The position numbers were made by a program, and so were the translations under genes. A stretch of 64,000 nucleotides of DNA from JBBQUN01 sp963717115. Its GTDB lineage: Bacteria; Actinomycetota; Acidimicrobiia; Acidimicrobiales; SZUA-35. The stretch's first letter is position 1, and each line of letters opens with the position of its first letter. The stretch spans positions 434,001-498,000 of the forward strand of contig CAVQVO010000009.1 in NCBI GenBank assembly GCA_963717115.1, read 5' to 3'. The notes under the pieces are model-generated. The model worked only from the letters and a program-made list of their open reading frames with translations, ran no database searches and was not told the origin of the DNA. Positions 7,785-17,142 of this stretch are shown piece after piece.

Positions 7785-10205
7785 TCAGAGGGCTTCGCGG
7801 ATGGCGCTGAGGAGTTCGGCCCGGGTGCCCGCCCCCAGCTTCTGGCGAATCCGGGCCACATGGTGCTCGACGGTCTTGGGGGAGATGAACAACTGGGCCC
7901 CGACCTCTTTGTGGGTCCGGCCGTCGGCGACGAGTCGGGCGACGTCGGCTTCTCGCTCGGACAGACCGAGGGCGACGAGCGGATCCTCGGATTCGGCCTC
8001 GTCGAGGTCGACGGTGAACGAACGAGCCCGCTCGAGGAGTCGGCGAGCGGCGCCGGGGTCGTCGACCTCGATCGCGGCCTGCCCGACCAGACGCGAGGCC
8101 TCCCAGCTCTCGCCGCCGTCGGCCAGCGCGGCCGCCACGTCGATGAACGAGGCCTCGTCGGGCAGGGCCGTCGCCGGTGAGGCGTCGTCGGCCACGTCCT
8201 GCCGGAAGGCGAGCAGGCCGCTCCACAGCCGCGCCGCGTCGAGGCGGGCCTGCGACCGGGGGGTCGGCGAGGTGTACATCGACATGTCGTCGCACACCGT
8301 GGCCACCACATCGGCCTGGTTGGCGGCGAGGCCGGTCTGCAACCGCAACCAGGCGACGTTGGCCCGGGCCGGGCTCGATGGTGAGAAGGTCTCGACCTGA
8401 CCCGTCAGCGTCTCGATGACCGGATCGACCCGGGCGTGGTGCCCGAGTTTGGCGCCGGCGGCCGCGAGTTCGGTCAGCGGGTCGACGAGCAGCCACGACG
8501 GCGAGTGACGAACGAGGACCGGATCGGCACGCCGCCAGGCTTCGCGCAGCCGGGTGGTGTCGCCCGAGCGGCGGGCCAGACCGGCATCGAGCACGGCGAG
8601 GAGCAACCGATCCCGTCCGGACCAGTCGGTTCCCTCCCCGTCACGGACGAGGGTCAGGGCATCGGAGTAGCGGCCGTCGAGCATCCGGACGTAGGCCAGC
8701 TGCAGGCCGGCCGAGAGTGCCTCACCCGGGGAACATCGTTCGCTGCCGAGCAGGGCGAAGTCCTCGGCGGCCGGGAGATCACCGATTCCCACCGCGACCA
8801 GGGAGGCCAACAGGTGCGGGGTGAAACCGAGCGTGAGATCGGGCTGGAGCCGGTCGTGGTCGTCGACGGCCGCCGCCAGCGAGGCCAGGGCCTCGAAGGG
8901 CCGACCGAAGGCGAATCGCTCGAGCCCCTCGATCAGCGAGGCCAACATCGAGGTGACGGGACCGGTCGGCGCGGGCAGCTCGGCGATCTGGTCGAACCGT
9001 CCGATGGCGGCGCCGGCCAACCCGACCAGGTGGGGTCCGAGTTCGGGGGGCAGCTCGCGGTCGGCCGCGGGGATCCAACGAAGCTCCCGGAGGTCGAGGC
9101 CGTACCCCAGGACGGCGCCACGCTGGCTGGTGACGCCTCCGGCGTCGGCGAGGCCCGCCAGGGCCGAGGCCCTCCCCAGGTGGAACGAGGCCTCGGCCCG
9201 GACGAGGGCCGCTCGATCCGACGCCGGGTCGCCAGGGCCGTCGTCGGTCCGGCTGTCGTCGGCAGGGCGTCGGTCGAGCGACGACACGAGCTCGAGTGCT
9301 CGATTCGGATCGCTCCGGCGGACCCGCTCGGCGGCGACCAGCAAGGCCTCGATGGAATCGGCGTTGTCGGCGGCACCGGCCTCGAGATGCCGGGCGGCGC
9401 GGTCGGGGTCGGCGCCGGCCATGATCGCCCCGAGCCGATCGTGGAGTTCCTCGAGGTCGGGGGTCGACAGATCGGCCAACAGCGCCCGTTGGACCAGCGG
9501 GAGGAGACCGCCGATCGTGTCGGTCAGGCCCCCACTGCGAATACCCCGCTGGGCACCGCGGGCCTCGATCCCGACCGGCAGGGCCCGGGCGGCCAGACCG
9601 GGGTCGAGTCCGGGCTCGACGGCGAGCACCATCGCCAGCGCGACGGCATCGGGACCGGCCCGGCGCACGCGGCCGACGACGGCGTCGATCAGCGCCTCGG
9701 GAAGGTTCGCCAGGTCACCGTCCCATCGCGAAGCCACGGCATCGGCGGCCAGACCCACCGAACCACCGGTCGTCGCGAAGAGCTGATCGGCCAGCGAACC
9801 CGAGACCGTCCGGCCCATCAGCTCGGCCAGGAACGGGGTGAAGTCCTCCGGATCGAGGAAGACGGTTCGTTCGGCCTGGTCCCGAGCCGTCAGCTGGTCG
9901 TCGAGCATCCGCAGTCGCTCGGTCGAGGGCCAGGGCCGACGGCTGGCGAACACCGACACCGACTTGGCCAGGTCCGAGACCATCGAGAGGGCACCGTCGG
10001 TGAACCACTGCAGATCGTCGACCACGAGGACGTCGGGCCGGTCGGCGACCGCCTCGGCCAGATCGACCTCGTCGACGGCCCGGATACTCGAACCCGAGAT
10101 CCACACCACCCCGAGGGCCGGATCGAGTTGGTCGACCCAGGCGCGCAGACGGTGGGTCCGCCCACTGCCCCCCGGTCCGATGACCAGCCGATGCGTCGTT
10201 CTCAC
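7785..10205 (-). CDS. Large LuxR-family P-loop regulator, IniR-like
   Basis: 806 residues from a GTG with AGGGA seven bases upstream. The N-terminus begins with a P-loop GPGGSGRTH (10-18, Arg instead of the usual Lys) and a Walker B-like VLVVDDLQW (about 59-67), as in STAND/MalT-type ATPases. The middle 500 residues are Ala/Leu-rich helical repeats that would sense a ligand or partner. The last 65 residues are a LuxR helix-turn-helix (LSEREADVARLVADGRTHKE, then ISPKTVEHHVARI). Mycobacterial IniR, an 830-residue protein beside iniBAC, has the same plan. It sits just upstream of iniB2 on the same strand, and I infer that it activates the two conserved ini promoters. Possible inducers are envelope stress or sugars; the sequence does not show which. 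Confidence 0.8.
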   Translation of the reverse strand: MRTTHRLVIGPGGSGRTHRLRAWVDQLDPALGVVWISGSSIRAVDEVDLAEAVADRPDVLVVDDLQWFTDGALSMVSDLAKSVSVFASRRPWPSTERLRMLDDQLTARDQAERTVFLDPEDFTPFLAELMGRTVSGSLADQLFATTGGSVGLAADAVASRWDGDLANLPEALIDAVVGRVRRAGPDAVALAMVLAVEPGLDPGLAARALPVGIEARGAQRGIRSGGLTDTIGGLLPLVQRALLADLSTPDLEELHDRLGAIMAGADPDRAARHLEAGAADNADSIEALLVAAERVRRSDPNRALELVSSLDRRPADDSRTDDGPGDPASDRAALVRAEASFHLGRASALAGLADAGGVTSQRGAVLGYGLDLRELRWIPAADRELPPELGPHLVGLAGAAIGRFDQIAELPAPTGPVTSMLASLIEGLERFAFGRPFEALASLAAAVDDHDRLQPDLTLGFTPHLLASLVAVGIGDLPAAEDFALLGSERCSPGEALSAGLQLAYVRMLDGRYSDALTLVRDGEGTDWSGRDRLLLAVLDAGLARRSGDTTRLREAWRRADPVLVRHSPSWLLVDPLTELAAAGAKLGHHARVDPVIETLTGQVETFSPSSPARANVAWLRLQTGLAANQADVVATVCDDMSMYTSPTPRSQARLDAARLWSGLLAFRQDVADDASPATALPDEASFIDVAAALADGGESWEASRLVGQAAIEVDDPGAARRLLERARSFTVDLDEAESEDPLVALGLSEREADVARLVADGRTHKEVGAQLFISPKTVEHHVARIRQKLGAGTRAELLSAIREAL

Positions 10206-10332
10206 GTGCCGTTCCCTCCGAAGGCCGAACGCACCGGCCGAGGTCGGTTCCGCGGCCGGCGATCCGGTCAGACTAGTACGCCCGGGAGGAGACGGTCCGA
10301 GGCGGGTTCGGAGCCCACACGATCGGGCCCGA

Positions 10333-11187
10333 TCAGACCAGGAACCAGGCGGCGGCGTCGTCGGCGACGCGTTCGGGCGCCTCGAGCGGTCCGAAATGGG
10401 TCAGGTCGGGGTAGCGGGCGAGCGACATCCTCGGATGCACGGTGGCCGCACGCTCGGCCATGAGCGCCGGCGGCATCCCGTCGCCCGAGACCAGGACCCG
10501 ATAGTCGAACGAGATCGTCGCCGCCGCCGCGAAGGCGCCCGAGTGCGAGCTCCCGAAGGTCTCGGCCTCGCGCTCGGGCGTGCACCGGAGGGTCACCCCC
10601 GCGGCGGGATCGTCGGGATCGAGGTCGCGGAAGCCGAAGTCGACGTAGGCCCGCAGGGCACGGGGATCGAGCAACTCGAGCGGGGGTCTCGACGAATAGC
10701 GTTCGTAGACCGCCTCCCGGGATTCGAACGACGCTCGGCGGCGCCGGGCCGCTTCGACCATCGCGCTCGGCTGATCGGATGGGGTACTCGCCTCGAGGTC
10801 GGGGTCGAAGAGGATCGGCTCGAAGCCCCAGCCCTTGGCGACCCGACCGGGCCGGATCGATTCGGCGAGGATGATGGCTGCTCCGCCCATCGAGTGTCCG
10901 GCGACGAAGACCGGTCGGTCGGGGGAGAACGCATCGAGCACGGCGAGGAGGTCGTGACCCATGCCGATCCACTCCATGCCGGTCGCCTCGGGGGTCACCG
11001 TGTGGCCGTGGCCCCGGTAGTCGAGGGCGACGACCCGGAATCGGTCGGTCAGGTGCTGGGCCATCGGCAACCAGGCACCACCGCAGAATCCGGTGGCGTG
11101 GCTCAGGACCAGGAGCGGGCCGTCACCCCCGAAGTCGTGGACGGCGACCTGGACCCCGTCGGTCGACTCGACGAACAGGGGATTCAC
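10333..11187 (-). CDS. Alpha/beta hydrolase
   Basis: 284 residues from the GTG chosen at 11187. Alpha/beta-hydrolase landmarks are in order: strand-turn LVLSHATGFCGG with the oxyanion His, YRGHGHT, nucleophile elbow GHSMGG with the catalytic Ser, and a C-terminal THFGP with the catalytic His. The likely acid residue is the Asp in VSGDGMPP. The substrate is not predictable; the family covers esterases, lactonases and epoxide hydrolases. The gene lies 128 bases upstream of, and in the same direction as, the LuxR regulator, so it could be part of the same transcript, though function does not suggest it. Confidence 0.75.
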   Translation of the reverse strand: MNPLFVESTDGVQVAVHDFGGDGPLLVLSHATGFCGGAWLPMAQHLTDRFRVVALDYRGHGHTVTPEATGMEWIGMGHDLLAVLDAFSPDRPVFVAGHSMGGAAIILAESIRPGRVAKGWGFEPILFDPDLEASTPSDQPSAMVEAARRRRASFESREAVYERYSSRPPLELLDPRALRAYVDFGFRDLDPDDPAAGVTLRCTPEREAETFGSSHSGAFAAAATISFDYRVLVSGDGMPPALMAERAATVHPRMSLARYPDLTHFGPLEAPERVADDAAAWFLV

Positions 11188-11320
11188 GGTGGGACCGGTG
11201 ACGCGATTCGCTTGGGGCACCGCCCCATGTTGCCCGTTCCGGGCCGCAACCGACCAATTGCCGTTGTCCCACCCAACCCAGTCCTGCCCGCTGCCCGTCC
11301 GAGTCGAACGGTGGAGCCGG

Positions 11321-11339
11321 GACACCGGGAACCGGTGTC
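11321..11339 (-). terminator. Small hairpin downstream of the S9 peptidase gene
   Basis: GACACCGG / CCGGTGTC, a perfect 8-bp stem with loop GAA, 42 bases beyond the peptidase stop, in the 193-base gap before the alpha/beta hydrolase gene. It is GC-rich and lacks a U-tract, so it is a plausible but weak terminator. Nothing else is recognised in that gap. Confidence 0.35.
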
Positions 11340-11380
11340 GGGGCGCCCGGTTGCCGGAGTGGTCGAGGGTCGGGCCGGGC

Positions 11381-13465
11381 TCAGAGACCGACGGCGTCGA
11401 CGATGGGCTCGATCGAGTCGGCCGGTTCGAACCCGAACACCCGGCCGTAGAACCACAGTTCGGCCTCGAGGGAGCGGATGATGGTCTCCTGGCGTCGGAA
11501 TCCGTGCTGCTCGCCTTCGAAGTAGATCGCCGCGTGCGGCAGGCCCTTTCCGGCAACGGCGGCGACGATGGCCTCGGACTGGCTGGGCGGCACGACCTCG
11601 TCCTCGAGACCTTGCAGGACGAGCAGCGGGCTCGACAGGCCTCCGACGTGGTTGATCGGTGAACGGGCGTCGTAGACCGCCTTGCCCTCGGGCCAGGGGG
11701 CCACGAGGTTGTCGAGGTAGCGGCGCTCGAACTTGTGGGTGTCGGTGGCCAACGCCGCCAGGTCGGCGACGCCGTAGAGGCTGGTGCCGGCCGCGAACAC
11801 GTCGGACGTGATCAGCGCGTTCAGCACGGTGAGACCACCGGCCGACCCGCCCCGGATGGCCAGGCGCGCCGGGTCGACGCGCCCGGCGGTGGCCAGCTGC
11901 CGGGCCGCGCCGATGCAGTCGGCGACGTCGACCACCCCCCACTGTCCGTTCAACAGCTGTCGGTAGGCACGGCCGAAGCCGGTCGAGCCGCCGTAGTTCA
12001 CGTCGACGACGGCGAAGCCCCGACTGGTCCAGTACTGGATCTTCAGGCTGAGCGCCGGCGTGGTGTGCGCCGTCGGCCCGCCGTGGCCGATCACGACCAG
12101 CGGCGGCGACGCGCCGTCGGGCCCCTCGACGCCCGGCCCGCACGGCGGATAGAAGAAGGCATGACGGTCGGATCCGTCGGCCGCTTCGTAGTCGAATCGC
12201 TGGGCCGGAGAGATCCAGACGGCGTCGAAACCCAGCGAGCCGGCCGCACGCACGACCACGGGGTCGGTGCCGTCGACGTCGAGTTCGACGATCAGCGGAG
12301 TGGAGTCGCCCGGGGCCACGATGCAGGCGACCCGCCCATCGGGCGTGGTCGACAGCCCGCTGATGCTCGGGAATCGTTCGTCGACGACGTTCACGGTCCC
12401 GTCGGCTTCCACGACGGCGAGCGCGTCGACGGCGCGTCGGGTGACCACGACCGCGAGTCGCCCGTCGGGGAGCTCGGTCCAGGGCTGTTCGCCGAACACC
12501 CACGGTGGGTTGCCGATCTCGGCGTCGCCCAGCTTCGTCAACGCCACCGCCGACGGGTCGCCCGGACGCCAGGTCATCAGGTTCCAGAAGCCGGATCGAT
12601 CACTGCTGAACACCAGGCGACCATCACCGGTCCAGTTCGCACCCACGATCGACTCGTGTTCGTTGCCGGCGACCACCTGCACGTTGCCGAAGCGGCAGCC
12701 GTCGAACATCGGCGCGGCGCACAGCGTCGTGCCGTCCCACGGCATGTTCGGGTGGTTCCACCGGATCCAGCTCACCCATCGCCCGTCGGGCGAGATGCGG
12801 GGAGCTGCGACGAAGTCGGTGCCGGTGGCCTCGACCCGGGGCGGCAGCGACCCATCGGTCGGGATGGCGACGATCTCGTTCACGGCCTCGTCGAGCAGCA
12901 CGACGCCCTGGTCGGTGTCCGGGCCGGCGGGCTCGGAGGCGACGCCGGGGTCGGCGTCGTCGAACAGTCCGCTCGGCGTCGGGGCCGGCTCGGCGACATG
13001 GGATTCGCGGACACACAGGATCCAGTCGCCGTCGGGTGACTCGGCGCCGTCGGCGTAGCGCCAAGCCGCCGGGATCGGTGGCTCGGGAGTGATCGCGATC
13101 GGGTCACCGCCGTCGGCGGGCAGGCGATACAACCGCTGATCGCCCATGTTCGAGAAGTAGACGTCCCGAGCCCCGAGGAACCAGGCCCCGCCGCCGTATT
13201 CGTGCACCCGCGTCCGAGCGGAGAAACCTTCGGGCAACACGTCGACCCGATCGGGACCGACCGAGCGGACGAGGACCACCCGTCCGGCATCGGAGGGACG
13301 GGCCTCGGACCACCAGCGCTCGTCGCCGCGGACCGCCGGGCCGCCGAGCCCGACACTGCCGGCCGCCACCAGACCGGCATCGATCGGCGATGGCCACGAT
13401 CCGAAGGGCATGACGACCGGATCGCCCACGGGCGAGGTGTCGCGGTCGCGGTCTGCCGCGCTCAT
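11381..13465 (-). CDS. S9 family (prolyl oligopeptidase-type) peptidase
   Basis: 694 residues. The N-terminal two thirds read as a beta-propeller (repeated DG/SPDG turns such as SPDGDWIL and SPDGRWVSW). The C-terminal alpha/beta-hydrolase domain has the catalytic Ser in GGSAGG, Asp in GLEDEVVPP and His in EGEQHGFRR, the typical S9C triad spacing. YGGSTGFGR precedes the Ser, as in dipeptidyl aminopeptidase/acylaminoacyl peptidases. It should cleave short peptides in the cytoplasm, as there is no signal peptide. Its ATG overlaps the stop codon of the aspartate aminotransferase gene (ATGA), so the two are co-transcribed and translationally coupled. Confidence 0.9.
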   Translation of the reverse strand: MSAADRDRDTSPVGDPVVMPFGSWPSPIDAGLVAAGSVGLGGPAVRGDERWWSEARPSDAGRVVLVRSVGPDRVDVLPEGFSARTRVHEYGGGAWFLGARDVYFSNMGDQRLYRLPADGGDPIAITPEPPIPAAWRYADGAESPDGDWILCVRESHVAEPAPTPSGLFDDADPGVASEPAGPDTDQGVVLLDEAVNEIVAIPTDGSLPPRVEATGTDFVAAPRISPDGRWVSWIRWNHPNMPWDGTTLCAAPMFDGCRFGNVQVVAGNEHESIVGANWTGDGRLVFSSDRSGFWNLMTWRPGDPSAVALTKLGDAEIGNPPWVFGEQPWTELPDGRLAVVVTRRAVDALAVVEADGTVNVVDERFPSISGLSTTPDGRVACIVAPGDSTPLIVELDVDGTDPVVVRAAGSLGFDAVWISPAQRFDYEAADGSDRHAFFYPPCGPGVEGPDGASPPLVVIGHGGPTAHTTPALSLKIQYWTSRGFAVVDVNYGGSTGFGRAYRQLLNGQWGVVDVADCIGAARQLATAGRVDPARLAIRGGSAGGLTVLNALITSDVFAAGTSLYGVADLAALATDTHKFERRYLDNLVAPWPEGKAVYDARSPINHVGGLSSPLLVLQGLEDEVVPPSQSEAIVAAVAGKGLPHAAIYFEGEQHGFRRQETIIRSLEAELWFYGRVFGFEPADSIEPIVDAVGL

Positions 13466-14664
13466 GCGCCGGCCAGGAAGTCGCCGATGCGACGCAGTCC
13501 CTCGCCCATGTCGTCATCGCCCATGGCGAACGAGAAGCGGCCGTAGCCCGGGCTGCCGAACGCCTCGCCGGGCACGAACGCCACCTTCACCTGATCGAGG
13601 ATCACGTCGGCCAACTGCGTCGTCGACCCGATCGTGACGCCGCCGATCGTACGCCCGATCAGCGCCTCGAAGGAGGGGAACGCATAGAACGCGCCCTCGG
13701 GCTCGATCACCTCGACGCCGTTCATCGCCGAGAGCATGGCGAACATGTTCTTGCGGCGACGATCGAACGCCTCCCGCATGGTGTCGACCGCCGACAGGTC
13801 ACCCGAGACGGCAGCCAGCGCCGCCATCTGCGAGACGTTGGCCACGTTGGACGTCTGGTGCGACTGGAGACTGGTGAGGGCCTTGGCCATGTCGTTGGGG
13901 GCGATGATCCAGCCGACCCGCCAACCGGTCATGGCGTAGGTCTTGGCGACCCCGTTGAGCACCATGCAGCGATCGGCGATCTCGGGCACGAGGGTCGGCA
14001 TCGACCAGAACTCGTTGTCGCCGTAGGTGAGGTGCTCGTAGATCTCGTCGGTCAGCACCCAGATCCCGGCATCGACGGCCCACCGGCCGATCGCCTCGAC
14101 CTGGGCCTTGGAGTAGACCGCACCCGACGGGTTCGACGGGCTGACGAACACCAGCGCCTTGGTCCGGGGCGTGCGGGCCGCCTCGAGTTGGTCGATCGTG
14201 GCCTTGAAGCCCGACGAGATGTCGGTGGGAACCTCGACCGGCACGCCTCCGGCGAGCTTCACCGGTTCGGGGTAGGTGGTCCAGAAGGGCGTGGGGATCA
14301 AGACCTCGTCGCCGGGGTCGAGCACGCCCGCGAACGCGTTGTAGACCGCATGCTTGCCGCCGTTGGTGACGACGACCTGGCTGGCCTCGATCTCGTAGCC
14401 CGAGTCACGAAGGGTCTTCGCGGCGATGGCCTCGCGCAGCTCGGGAAGGCCACCGGCCGGGGTGTAGCGGTGGTTTCGCGGGTCACGACAGGCGGCGACG
14501 GCGGCCTCGACGATGTAGTCGGGAGTCGGGAAGTCGGGTTCTCCGGCTCCGAAGCCGATGACCGGCTCGCCGGCAGCCTTGAGGGCCTTCGCCTTCGCAT
14601 CGACGGCCAGCGTCGCCGACGGTGCGATCGATCCGACTCGTGCCGAAATGCGTCCGGTTGCCAT
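13462..14664 (-). CDS. aspC: Aspartate aminotransferase (class I/II)
   Basis: 400 residues, full length. The N-terminus ISARVGSIAPSATLAVDAKA and GFGAGEPDFPTP are hallmarks of the subgroup-I aspartate aminotransferases. VSPSNPSGAVY and TDEIYEHL hold PLP contacts, and the Schiff-base Lys lies in NGVAKTYAMTGWR. The C-terminal Arg that binds the substrate carboxylate is in GRFSFAMGDDD. It interconverts aspartate/2-oxoglutarate and oxaloacetate/glutamate. The start ATG has GGAGA upstream. It is divergent from serC across 86 bases that include the palindrome 14700-14716. Confidence 0.92.
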   Translation of the reverse strand: MATGRISARVGSIAPSATLAVDAKAKALKAAGEPVIGFGAGEPDFPTPDYIVEAAVAACRDPRNHRYTPAGGLPELREAIAAKTLRDSGYEIEASQVVVTNGGKHAVYNAFAGVLDPGDEVLIPTPFWTTYPEPVKLAGGVPVEVPTDISSGFKATIDQLEAARTPRTKALVFVSPSNPSGAVYSKAQVEAIGRWAVDAGIWVLTDEIYEHLTYGDNEFWSMPTLVPEIADRCMVLNGVAKTYAMTGWRVGWIIAPNDMAKALTSLQSHQTSNVANVSQMAALAAVSGDLSAVDTMREAFDRRRKNMFAMLSAMNGVEVIEPEGAFYAFPSFEALIGRTIGGVTIGSTTQLADVILDQVKVAFVPGEAFGSPGYGRFSFAMGDDDMGEGLRRIGDFLAGA

Positions 14665-14699
14665 GGTTTCTCCCCGATCTGAACAGCGGTGGTGGAGTT

Positions 14700-14716
14700 C
14701 TCGCGCCCGGCGCGAG
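14700..14716. promoter_or_regulatory. Palindrome between aspC and serC
   Basis: CTCGCGCC C GGCGCGAG, an 8-bp dyad with a single central base, sits roughly midway in the 86-base divergent gap. It could be an operator shared by the two aminotransferase genes. No well-formed -35/-10 pair could be fixed here. Confidence 0.3.
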
Positions 14717-14750
14717 GTTCTTTCGACCTGAGCTGCAATCCTGGCATCCT

Positions 14751-15881
14751 GTGAGCCAAACACCACCGTCAATCTCGATTCCGTCCGATCTTCTGCCCGC
14801 CGACGGACGCTTCGGCGCCGGACCCTCGAAGGTCCGTCCCGAGGCGGTCGCGGCCCTGGTCGAAGCGGCCCCGCACTACCTCGGCACCTCGCATCGCCAG
14901 CCCGCCGTGAAGGACATGGTCGGACGACTGCGACAGGGCGTCTCGTCGTTGTTCGGGCTGCCCGAGGACTGGGAGGTGGTGCTCGGCAACGGAGGGACGA
15001 CGCTGTTCTGGGACGCCGCCACCTTCGGCCTGGTCGATGCCAAGTCCCAACACCTCGTCTTCGGCGAGTTCTCCTCGAAGTTCGCCGCCTGCACGGCCGC
15101 CGCCCCGTTCCTCGCCGACCCCGACGTCGTCGAATCGCCAACCGGCACCCACCCGGTCGCCGTAGCCGCCCAGGGCGTCGATCTGTACGCGCTCACCCAC
15201 AACGAGACCTCGACCGGGGTGATGGCGCCGATCACCCGGCCCGCCGGGACCGACGGTGCCCTCGTCGCCGTCGACGCCACCTCGGCGGCCGGCGGCATCC
15301 GCTGGGATCCCGCTCAGGCCGATTGCTACTACTTCGCCCCCCAGAAGGCCTTCGCCTCCGACGGGGGCCTGTGGATCGCCTGCTGCTCACCCGCCGCCCA
15401 GGAACGCATCGAGTCGATCGGCGCCGGTCCTCGCTGGATCCCACCGGGCCTCGACCTCACGATCGCGCTCGACAACTCGACCAAGAACCAGACCTACAAC
15501 ACGCCGGCGCTCGCAACGATCTTCCTGATGGTGGCCCAGCTCGACTGGTTCAACGAGCACGGCGGGATGGAGTTCTCGGCCGGCCGATGCGATGCCTCGT
15601 CGGCCATCCTCTACGACTGGGCCGAACGCACGGCCTACACCACCCCGTTCGTCACCGACCCCGATCAACGCAGCACCGTGGTCGGCACGATCGATCTCGA
15701 CGACTCGATCGACGCCAACGTGGTCTCGGCCGTCCTGCGTCAGAACGGGATCGTCGACACCGAGTCCTACCGCAAGCTGGGCCGCAACCAGCTGCGCATC
15801 GCCATGTTCCCGAGCGTCGAACCGGCCGACGTCGAGGCCCTCACGACCTGCATCGACCACATCGTGGAGCAGCTCGCCTGA
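14751..15881 (+). CDS. serC: Phosphoserine aminotransferase
   Basis: 376 residues from GTG 14751 (starts VSQTPPSISIPSDLLPADGRF). DGRFGAGPSKVRPE and YLGTSHRQPAVKD are the actinobacterial SerC signature. The PLP-binding Lys is in FAPQKAFASDGG, and TYNTPALATIFLM holds conserved contacts. It makes 3-phosphoserine from 3-phosphohydroxypyruvate in serine synthesis, and may also serve pyridoxine synthesis. The frame is open further upstream, but that part overlaps the aspC start and shows no family similarity, so the GTG is preferred. Confidence 0.92.
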   Translation: MSQTPPSISIPSDLLPADGRFGAGPSKVRPEAVAALVEAAPHYLGTSHRQPAVKDMVGRLRQGVSSLFGLPEDWEVVLGNGGTTLFWDAATFGLVDAKSQHLVFGEFSSKFAACTAAAPFLADPDVVESPTGTHPVAVAAQGVDLYALTHNETSTGVMAPITRPAGTDGALVAVDATSAAGGIRWDPAQADCYYFAPQKAFASDGGLWIACCSPAAQERIESIGAGPRWIPPGLDLTIALDNSTKNQTYNTPALATIFLMVAQLDWFNEHGGMEFSAGRCDASSAILYDWAERTAYTTPFVTDPDQRSTVVGTIDLDDSIDANVVSAVLRQNGIVDTESYRKLGRNQLRIAMFPSVEPADVEALTTCIDHIVEQLA

Positions 15882-15948
15882 CCGACCGCCCGACGGCGCG
15901 TCGACCCGGGCAACTCACAAGCCGACCCCATCGGCCGAAGGGGCAGGC

Positions 15949-17142
15949 ATGCAGCCAGCGGGCGTCGGCCCAACGACGACCATTGCGGGCACCGACGCGA
16001 CCAGGAAGCTGGGGCACCGCCCGGCGCTCGACGGCATTCGCGCGCTCGCCATCGCCCTGGTTCTCCTGCATCACACCGGCTTCGCCGTCTTTCGGGGCGG
16101 AGGCAACGGGGTCAACGTCTTCTTCGTCCTGAGCGGCTTCCTCATCACCAAGCTGATGGTCGAAGAACGCGAGCGAACGGGCACGATCTCGGTCGGTCGG
16201 TTCTACGGGCGTCGGGCCGTTCGCATCCTGCCGGCGCCGGCCGTGATGCTGGCGATCTTCTGGCTCGGACGGGGCGTCATGACCGACGGGGCCGCCGAGC
16301 GCGCCTACTTCGACACCGAGCTGATCCTGGCGGCGACCTACACGACCAACCTGGAGCCGTACTTCCTCGATCCACTGTCCCAGGCCGACGGAACCCCGTT
16401 CGGCTACCTCGGGCACATGTGGAGCCTGGCCATCGAGGAACAGTTCTACCTCGTCTGGCCGGTGCTGTTGCTCCTGATCGCCCTCCCCCGCCGTCGGGCC
16501 GGTCGAGTGGCGGCGTCGGTCATGATGGGCGCCGCCGTCATCGCCATCACCCGGTTGCTGATCTTCGAATCATCGGCGATCGACGACGATCTCGCATCGA
16601 TCGCCCTCTTCAGCTTCGACGGTTTCGCCGTCGGGGCGGCCCTCGCCATCGCCCTCCACTCGGGCGCCTTTCCCCGACTCGAGGCACTCCTGGTGAAGCA
16701 GTGGGTCGCGATCGCCGGGGTCGCCATCCTGATCGTGGATCTGGTCGCCGGGACCTACACCCACGAGATCCCGACGCTGTACGTCGTCTACACCTCGTTG
16801 GCGGCGGCGGCGATCATCGGCCACCTCTACTGTGCCCCCGCCCGCGAGGTCGCCGCGTTCGCCTCCACTCCGATCCTCGTGACGATCGGCCGGCTCTCGT
16901 ACTCGATCTACCTGTGGCACAACCCCATCTGGATCTTCATCAGCGCCGACCGCTTCACCTCGACACCCAAACCGGTGCTGTTGTTGGCCGAATGGTCACT
17001 CACGGCGGTCGTCGTGCTCGCCTCGTATCACCTGGTGGAACAGCCGGCCATGCGGCTCCGCAAACGGTTCGTCGCCCCGGATCACCCGGTGGTGTCACGC
17101 TCGGACCGGTCGAGGGCCAACGACGCCGAGTTCATGCAGTAG
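15949..17142 (+). CDS. Acyltransferase-3 family membrane protein (OafA-type)
   Basis: 397 residues with about ten hydrophobic segments. RPALDGIRALAIALVLLHHT carries the conserved Arg/Asp and His of the family. VFFVLSGFLIT and GHMWSLAIEEQFYLVWP are the other two signature motifs. Acyltransferase-3 proteins transfer acetyl or other acyl groups to cell-surface sugars or lipids; the acceptor cannot be read from sequence. There is no SGNH domain at the C-terminus, which ends shortly after the last membrane helix. Its 3' end overlaps the convergent msrB gene by 61 bases. Confidence 0.88.
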   Translation: MQPAGVGPTTTIAGTDATRKLGHRPALDGIRALAIALVLLHHTGFAVFRGGGNGVNVFFVLSGFLITKLMVEERERTGTISVGRFYGRRAVRILPAPAVMLAIFWLGRGVMTDGAAERAYFDTELILAATYTTNLEPYFLDPLSQADGTPFGYLGHMWSLAIEEQFYLVWPVLLLLIALPRRRAGRVAASVMMGAAVIAITRLLIFESSAIDDDLASIALFSFDGFAVGAALAIALHSGAFPRLEALLVKQWVAIAGVAILIVDLVAGTYTHEIPTLYVVYTSLAAAAIIGHLYCAPAREVAAFASTPILVTIGRLSYSIYLWHNPIWIFISADRFTSTPKPVLLLAEWSLTAVVVLASYHLVEQPAMRLRKRFVAPDHPVVSRSDRSRANDAEFMQ

